Source: DATFWC01 sp045801465
GTDB lineage: Bacteria; Pseudomonadota; Alphaproteobacteria; Rhizobiales; Xanthobacteraceae
Assembly: GCA_045801465.1 (NCBI GenBank)
Contig: JBJMSU010000044.1
Location: 1-18,153 of the forward strand
DNA: 18,153 nt
Direction of reading: 5' to 3'
Positions 14,076 to 18,153 of the stretch are shown here, in pieces; position 1 is the first letter of the stretch; every line of letters starts with the position of its first letter. Both the position numbers and the translations under genes were made by a program. The notes under the pieces were generated by a model. That model was given only the letters and a program-made list of their open reading frames with translations, was not told where the DNA came from and did no database searches.

Positions 14076-14588
14076 ATGTCGGCCTACTATCAGCTTTTTT
14101 TCAGCTTCGAGGGCCGCTGCGGGCGGACCCTGTTTTGCATCCTGGCCCTCGCGGTCACCATCGTTCTGTTGGCGGCCATCGAGATCAGCCATCTGGCCTC
14201 GGCCCACTGGCATGGCGCTGCCGAGCTTGGAAGCCTGCGCCTGATCGGCCTCGCGGCCGCCTGGATGCTGGCGGTTTTCGTCGCCGCCGTCGCTGCCGTG
14301 TCCTCGTGTGCCATCGCTGCCAAGCGGCTGCATGATCGCGGCAAGAGCAGCGCCTGGCTGCTCCTCTTCTATGGCGTGCCGGTGTTGATCTGGCTTGCAC
14401 CCTGCGATCTGCTCGATGACACGCCGGCGTTCATGGTGGGAATTGCGGATGTTGCCATTCTCGCCTGGCAAGTGGTCGAGCTCGGCTGCATGCGCGGCAC
14501 CATTGGAACCAACGACTACGGACCCGATGCCCTCATCGCCGACCTGCATGAGCGAAGGCTTGCCAACCCGGGCTGGTCGCTGCGCTAA
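14076..14588 (+). CDS. DUF805 domain inner-membrane protein
   Basis: A 170-residue integral membrane protein with four predicted membrane segments (about 18-36, 55-78, 92-108 and 117-134). The family signatures are clear: the start YYQLFFSFEGRCGR (4-17), KRLHDRGKS (83-91) between the second and third helices, and GTIGTNDYGPD (141-151) near the C-terminus. The function of DUF805 proteins is unknown. I chose the ATG at 14076, preceded by GCGAGAAA, because the family begins just before the (Y)xxLFSFxGRxxR motif; in-frame ATGs at 14040 and 14064 are alternatives. An AT-rich patch at 13952-13990, with TTGAAG (13959-13964) and AATAAA (13982-13987) spaced 17 bp apart, may hold its promoter. Confidence 0.85.
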   Translation: MSAYYQLFFSFEGRCGRTLFCILALAVTIVLLAAIEISHLASAHWHGAAELGSLRLIGLAAAWMLAVFVAAVAAVSSCAIAAKRLHDRGKSSAWLLLFYGVPVLIWLAPCDLLDDTPAFMVGIADVAILAWQVVELGCMRGTIGTNDYGPDALIADLHERRLANPGWSLR

Positions 14589-14633
14589 AGCAAGTTTCGA
14601 TCGGTCGGCCAACGCATGCGCCAAGGATGCGGC

Positions 14634-14700
14634 GTCCGCTTTCGCCCACTGCGGACATGCCTGTCGCCTTGGCTTGGGCAGCTATGTGCCAGGAGCGGAC
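14634..14700. repeat. GTCCGC/GCGGAC palindromic repeat, left of the methyltransferase
   Basis: GTCCGC (14634-14639) faces GCGGAC (14651-14656) across 11 nt, and a further GCGGAC lies at 14695-14700. The motif GTCCGCTTTCGCC is repeated almost exactly at 17894-17906, on the other side of the methyltransferase/Bug/LysR block. These look like degenerate copies of one interspersed repeat filling the convergent gap between the DUF805 and methyltransferase genes. Confidence 0.6.
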
Positions 14701-14719
14701 TTCCGGGATTGTTGTAGGC

Positions 14720-15754
14720 TCAATCGGTGATTGATGCATCGCGCTTGAACCCGATCACCGCCGTATGCATGTCCAACAGCGGCTCGATCCTGATGTCCTG
14801 GAAATCTGCCCGCCTCATCCAGCTCTCGCATTCCGCTGCAGTGTATTCCGCGCCCGCCGGCGTTTCGATCAGCATGTTCAAGCTGGAGAGCAACCCATGC
14901 GGGTCTCGACGCCGCTCGTCGTCAATGAGCGGGTCATAGACGACGAGCGCACCGCCGGGCGAGATTGCACGATAGGCCTTGTCCAACAGCATCGTCCTGA
15001 CCGCAGCGTCCCAGTTGTGCAGGATTCGGCCCATGACCAGGACTTCGGCCGCGGGCAGCGGATCGACGAAGAAGTCGCCGGGATGGAATGTCAGCCGGTG
15101 CGAGAGGCCGTGCCGGCGCACGTAGCTCGCGAATGCCGGCTCCACCGTGGGCAGGTCAAAGCCTCCCCCGGTCAGGTGAGGATGAACACGGGCGATCTCC
15201 ACCGGCGTGCAGCCTTGCGCCGTGCCGATGTCGATGAAGCTCGAGTAACGGTTCCAGGCAAACGTCTTCGCGAGCGTGCGGGCTGCGATCAGGCTTCCGC
15301 CGGTCATTCCATCGAGGAAAAGCTCCTGCGCGCCCGCATTGGCGTAGAAAGCCCCATAGCTCGCGGTGCCCAACGTGCTCTGAGGGTCGCCGGTGACCAG
15401 GGCGCGCGCGAGCAGACTCCAGTTCTGGTAATGACGCGCGTCGAGGTGTCTCAACAGTCCGCCAATATAGGTCGGTTTCCCGCGGACCAGGTAGAGATCG
15501 CTCTCGGTCGAGTTGGCATACCGGCCGTCCGTGTCTCGCTCCAGGAGACGCAGCGCCACTAATGAATCGAAGAAGTCACGCGCTCCACGCTGGTGAATGC
15601 CGGTCCGGGAGGCGAGCGCCTCAAGATCGAGCGGCCCGTCCACCAGCGCCGCGAACACGTCCAGCTCCACGGCGGCGAACAGCGTCTTGGATTGCCAGAA
15701 GCCGTACGCGATGTCGAGAATCCGTTGCGGGGGCGAGGTGTTGGTCTGCAGCAC
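14720..15754 (-). CDS. SAM-dependent O-methyltransferase (plant COMT-like / TcmN type)
   Basis: The 344-residue product has an N-terminal winged-helix dimerisation domain (about 1-100, ILDIAYGFWQSKTLFAAVELDVF then a helix-turn-helix-like region). A class I methyltransferase domain follows: motif I FIDIGTAQGC (D175-G181), a FDLP acidic strand at about 199, GDFF at about 226, and the HNWD segment (246-249) containing the His that acts as general base in O-methyltransferases. Motif I deviates from the usual DxGxGxG. The GTG at 15754 was chosen: upstream residues are Arg-rich and unlike the family, and a longer start at 15886 would overlap the Bug gene. Substrates of this family are usually small phenols or polyketides; none can be assigned. 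It lies downstream of the Bug gene on the same strand, with a hairpin between. Confidence 0.87.
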   Translation of the reverse strand: MLQTNTSPPQRILDIAYGFWQSKTLFAAVELDVFAALVDGPLDLEALASRTGIHQRGARDFFDSLVALRLLERDTDGRYANSTESDLYLVRGKPTYIGGLLRHLDARHYQNWSLLARALVTGDPQSTLGTASYGAFYANAGAQELFLDGMTGGSLIAARTLAKTFAWNRYSSFIDIGTAQGCTPVEIARVHPHLTGGGFDLPTVEPAFASYVRRHGLSHRLTFHPGDFFVDPLPAAEVLVMGRILHNWDAAVRTMLLDKAYRAISPGGALVVYDPLIDDERRRDPHGLLSSLNMLIETPAGAEYTAAECESWMRRADFQDIRIEPLLDMHTAVIGFKRDASITD

Positions 15755-15790
15755 GTCACCATCCGTCGTTGACCGTCTCGTGTGTTTCGG

Positions 15791-15827
15791 CCGACAGCGC
15801 CGGGCAGTTCGCTCGCGGCGCTGTCGG
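15791..15827. terminator. Perfect 12-bp hairpin between the Bug and methyltransferase genes
   Basis: CCGACAGCGCCG (15791-15802) pairs perfectly with CGGCGCTGTCGG (15816-15827) around a 13-nt loop. It lies in the 89-bp gap between the Bug stop and the methyltransferase start. There is no T run on either strand, so it may be a rho-dependent terminator, an RNA-stabilising hairpin or an attenuator. Confidence 0.55.
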
Positions 15828-15843
15828 ACATGCCTTTCGGCGG

Positions 15844-16821
15844 CTATTGCGGCTCGATATGGTGCTCGCGGGCGATTGCCGACCATTTGGCGCGCTGCGT
15901 GTCGATGAGCGTTTGGAACTCGGCCGGCGTCGTCCCGCGCGCGATCAGTCCGATGTTCGTCAGTCGCTGTTGCAGGTCGGGATCCTTGAGAACGGCTTGT
16001 ACGTCCGCTGCAATCAGTTCACGCAGCGCGGCCGGCATCTCCTTCGGACCGAAAAGACCGAGAAAGCCGCCGAACGTGAACTCCGGGTACCCCGCTTCGG
16101 CCACCGTGGCTACATCCGCAGCGGCCGGCGTGCGTTGCGCGTTGGTGATGGCGAGCAGCTTGATCTTGCCCGCCTGCGCGGCTCCGAGGACGGAGGCGAG
16201 CGGCATCACGGCGATATGGATGCGGCCCTCCGACAGGTCCGAAATCGCATTCACCGGGCTGTTGTAGGGCACGAAAGTGGTATCAAGACCCGCCCGTTTC
16301 TGAAACGCCAGGTAGGCAAGGTAAGGGACTCCCGGCGCTGCATAAAAGTTGATCTTTGCCGGCCTCTCTCGCGCCAACTGGATGAATTCGGAGAGCGAGG
16401 CGACTTCCAGCGAGGGAGCCACGGCAACGCTCAAATAATCCTCGACGGCGAGCGAGATCGGCCTTGCGTCCGCGACCGGGTCGTAGGGCACCTTCGCGCG
16501 CAACAGCGGCACGACCGTGAACGTGCTATGCGTCGTGAACAGCAGCGAATGACTGTCGTGCATGTCGAGGAACGCCTGCGTTCCGAGCATGGTATCGGCG
16601 CCGGGCCGATTCTCGACCACGACGGGCTGGCGCCAGCGCCTGCTCAGCGCGTCCGCGAGCGTGCGCGCCGCCGCATCCGGGGAAATCCCCGGGCCGAACG
16701 GGGTGATGATGCGTACGCTGCGTTCCGGCCAGTTTCCGGCCGCTGCCGGCTGTACGGCCACGGCCAGGCTAACGAGAAGCAAACCTGCGGCCCCCAGGCG
16801 GGGCAGTCGATGCTTGCTCAC
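15844..16821 (-). CDS. Tripartite tricarboxylate transporter substrate-binding protein (Bug/TctC family)
   Basis: A periplasmic binding protein of the Bug family, which deliver carboxylates and similar small organic acids to TctAB-type membrane components or act as sensors. The 325-residue length is typical. A signal peptide runs to about Ala28 (hydrophobic core AAGLLLVSLAVAV, then QPAAA). The mature domain begins NWPERSVRIITPFGPGISPDAAAR, and VVVENRPGADTMLGTQ is the family ligand-loop region. The GTG start at 16821 is supported by AAGGAGG 5 nt upstream, the best ribosome site seen in the window. No TctA or TctB gene is in the window. The divergent LysR gene probably regulates it. The ligand is unknown. 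Confidence 0.93.
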   Translation of the reverse strand: MSKHRLPRLGAAGLLLVSLAVAVQPAAAGNWPERSVRIITPFGPGISPDAAARTLADALSRRWRQPVVVENRPGADTMLGTQAFLDMHDSHSLLFTTHSTFTVVPLLRAKVPYDPVADARPISLAVEDYLSVAVAPSLEVASLSEFIQLARERPAKINFYAAPGVPYLAYLAFQKRAGLDTTFVPYNSPVNAISDLSEGRIHIAVMPLASVLGAAQAGKIKLLAITNAQRTPAAADVATVAEAGYPEFTFGGFLGLFGPKEMPAALRELIAADVQAVLKDPDLQQRLTNIGLIARGTTPAEFQTLIDTQRAKWSAIAREHHIEPQ

Positions 16822-16850
16822 GGCATCCTCCTTGAAGGGTGTGGACGTCT

Positions 16851-16885
16851 GCGGCCGCGCGAGAACGCTATGCGCACGCGGCCGC
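16851..16885. promoter_or_regulatory. GCGGCCGC inverted repeat in the Bug/LysR divergent gap
   Basis: GCGGCCGCGCG (16851-16861) and CACGCGGCCGC (16875-16885) form an inverted repeat with 10 of 11 matches and a 13-nt spacer; the octamer GCGGCCGC is itself palindromic. A second dyad CTAT-CA-ATAG lies at 16888-16897. Either could be a LysR binding site, and the first could also fold in the Bug leader RNA. Confidence 0.4.
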
Positions 16886-16925
16886 GACTATCAATAGGCC
16901 CGCGTTCATGTATCGTATGAGCGCC

Positions 16926-17837
16926 ATGCATCTCCGCGATCTCGACATCACCCAGATCAGCCTGCTGGCCGAGCTGTCGCGGTCGCGCAGCGTTTCGCGG
17001 GCGGCGCAACGGATCGGCGTGTCGCAATCGGCCGCCAGCCATGCCCTGGCCAAATTGCGCAAAATTTTGGGAGATCCGCTGTTCACGCGAACGCGCGACG
17101 GCTTTCAGCCGACGCCGTTCGGCGCCCGCCTGTGCGAGGCCTCTTGCGAAGCGGTGGATGTGCTCGTTGCCGGGTTGGCGTCGAGCGACCGCTTCGACCC
17201 CCTGACGACCACGCGGGTCTTTCGTTTTTTCATGAACGACGTCGGGCAGACGGTGCTGCTGCCGCGGCTGCTGCACCTCCTGAAGAGGAAAGCACCAGGA
17301 GCATCGGCTCGGGTGCTGCCGGTTCCACTCGACAATCCAGGTGCAGCTCTGAGCGCGGGCGAGGTCGATTTTGCCATTGGCTTTTTCAACAATCTGACTA
17401 CGGGATGCGTGCAGAGCCTGGTATTTCGCGACCGCTATGCATGCATCGTCCGCGCCGGCCATCCCAAATTTCGCGCCGGAATGAGCCTGGAGGCGTTCAA
17501 GAGCGCCGAGCATGCCGTTGCCGACGCGACCGGAATGGCTCATGCGGTCATCGATCGGTTTCTCGCCAAGCACCGTGTCCGCCGCAATGTGACACTTCGC
17601 GTGCCGGGGCTGCACGTGCTGCCGATGATCGTGGCCAATTCCGACCTTGTGGCGGTGGTCCCGGCCCGTCTCGCGGACGTCTTCGCGTCGCGCGTGCCGA
17701 TCAAGGTTCTTCCGCCCCCCGTTGCCATGGCCCAATTCGATGTTTGCATTCACTGGCACGAGCGATATCACCACGATCCCGGCATCCGCTGGATGCGACG
17801 CGCCTTCGTTGATCTGTTTGCACGTGAGAGACGTTAG
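16926..17837 (+). CDS. LysR family transcriptional regulator (NahR/NodD-like)
   Basis: A DNA-binding regulator of about 303 residues. The N-terminal winged helix-turn-helix (about 3-65) shows SRSVSRAAQRIGVSQSAASH, the canonical LysR recognition helix, and LRKILGDPLFTRTRDGFQPT. The C-terminal effector domain is of the PBP2 Nod/Nah-like type, with VDFAIGFF and the SDLVAVVPARLA segment. The ATG at 16926 was chosen from alignment with the family start (xLRDLD); in-frame ATGs at 16917 and 16908 are alternatives, none with a clear ribosome site. It is divergent from the Bug gene with about 100 bp between, the standard arrangement for a LysR regulator and its target. The inducer is unknown, possibly the Bug ligand or an aromatic acid. 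Confidence 0.93.
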   Translation: MHLRDLDITQISLLAELSRSRSVSRAAQRIGVSQSAASHALAKLRKILGDPLFTRTRDGFQPTPFGARLCEASCEAVDVLVAGLASSDRFDPLTTTRVFRFFMNDVGQTVLLPRLLHLLKRKAPGASARVLPVPLDNPGAALSAGEVDFAIGFFNNLTTGCVQSLVFRDRYACIVRAGHPKFRAGMSLEAFKSAEHAVADATGMAHAVIDRFLAKHRVRRNVTLRVPGLHVLPMIVANSDLVAVVPARLADVFASRVPIKVLPPPVAMAQFDVCIHWHERYHHDPGIRWMRRAFVDLFARERR

Positions 17838-17926
17838 CGGACCCCGCACGTCCGCTTCGGGTCGAACCCGGACCACCTCTTTGGAGGTCGCATGTCCGCT
17901 TTCGCCGGGAGCAGACATTGGTCCGC
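17837..17926. repeat. GTCCGC/GCGGAC palindrome cluster, right of the LysR gene
   Basis: GCGGAC (17837-17842) faces GTCCGC (17850-17855) across 7 nt; CGGGT-CGA-ACCCG follows at 17858-17870; ATGTCCGC (17892-17899) faces GCAGACAT (17911-17918) with one mismatch; another GTCCGC is at 17921-17926. The first motif starts at the last base of the LysR stop codon. It fills most of the 142-bp convergent gap and probably helps end transcription from both sides. Confidence 0.6.
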
Positions 17927-17979
17927 CAGAGCAGTCCGTTGGTCAAGCCGCCACATTCTGCCTTTAGACCTCTCACGCC

Positions 17980-18153
17980 TCACTTCGCGCGCATGTTGGT
18001 CTTCTCGACCAGGCCGATCCATTTTTCCGTATCGGCTTTGATGAAGGCGGCGAACGCGTCCGGCGTGTTGTGCGCAGCCGGCTCGTAGCCCGCCGCCTGC
18101 AGGCGCCTGCCCAGATCGGCGTCGTCGAGCCCGCGCGCAAGCGCGCCGTTGAG
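17980..18153 (-). CDS. C-terminus of a second Bug/TctC-family binding protein (partial)
   Basis: The minus frame is open from the right edge to a TGA at 17980-17982, giving 57 residues. They read LARGLDDADLGRRLQAAGYEP followed, after a short gap, by NTPDAFAAFIKADTEKWIGL and a short tail ending MRAK. This pattern (rL...G..p...tpeeFaafi..E..kW..lv) is the typical end of Bug-family tripartite tricarboxylate binding proteins. It is convergent with the LysR gene. The N-terminus lies beyond the window, so the start, ligand and operon are not visible. Confidence 0.85.
   Translation of the reverse strand, partial: LNGALARGLDDADLGRRLQAAGYEPAAHNTPDAFAAFIKADTEKWIGLVEKTNMRAK

Noticed and set aside
15755..15886. 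Longer methyltransferase start at ATG 15886
   Set aside because: The added residues are Arg-rich, run through the 12-bp hairpin and would overlap the Bug gene by 43 nt.
15562..16920. 452-codon plus-strand open frame over the Bug gene
   Set aside because: Antisense shadow; the minus strand has a signal peptide, an AAGGAGG ribosome site and Bug-family motifs.

Overview
The window is about 18 kb of GC-rich DNA from an alphaproteobacterium. Five genes point to Hyphomicrobiales, near the Bradyrhizobium/Rhodopseudomonas/Xanthobacteraceae branch: a MipZ division ATPase, a DUF1489 gene, a Phasin_2-type phasin, the clpS-clpA pair, and a SPOR-tailed D-Ala-D-Ala carboxypeptidase beside them. No organism name can be read from the sequence. 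Nineteen-odd kilobases are not needed to see that the left part is core genome; no rRNA, tRNA, transposase or CRISPR array was found.

Layout. Positions 1-2072 (minus) hold clpA, cut by the left edge, preceded by its adaptor clpS. A gene-free stretch and a strong palindromic terminator follow. Next are a minus-strand phasin and a divergent plus-strand D-alanyl-D-alanine carboxypeptidase; the gap between them holds a textbook sigma-70 promoter with two matching dyads, one inside the promoter spacer. A minus-strand pair encodes a VWA-like protein and a membrane-anchored J-domain protein (2 nt apart). mipZ follows, then divergent panC. The convergent panC/DUF1489 gap is filled by a nested palindromic repeat.

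Positions 9644-11929 are the most striking part. A 660-residue biotin-dependent acyl-CoA carboxylase alpha subunit is bracketed by inverted copies of a ~163 bp composite repeat. Each copy is made of two 69-73 bp hairpin elements (A and B) separated by exactly 19 bp. All four hairpins have the same design: a 7-bp GTGCCSC end stem, a one-sided run of 3-4 A/T, then a long inner stem. The repeats reach to 2 bp from the carboxylase start codon and supply its last codons and stop.

From 11941 to the right edge the content is more accessory: a two-TM protein with a Pro/Ala-rich tail, a class II aldolase-family enzyme, a DUF805 membrane protein, then an O-methyltransferase and a tripartite-tricarboxylate-type (Bug) binding protein on the minus strand with a divergent LysR regulator. 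GTCCGC/GCGGAC palindromes lie on both sides of that last block, and the C-terminus of a second Bug protein sits at the right edge.

How the genes relate: ClpS feeds N-degron substrates to ClpA; the phasin coats PHB granules; the carboxypeptidase and MipZ both act in cell-wall growth and division; LysR probably controls the divergent Bug gene. The carboxylase has no carboxyltransferase partner in the window. The best candidates for something undescribed are the A/B hairpin family around the carboxylase and the VWA/J-domain pair next to mipZ.
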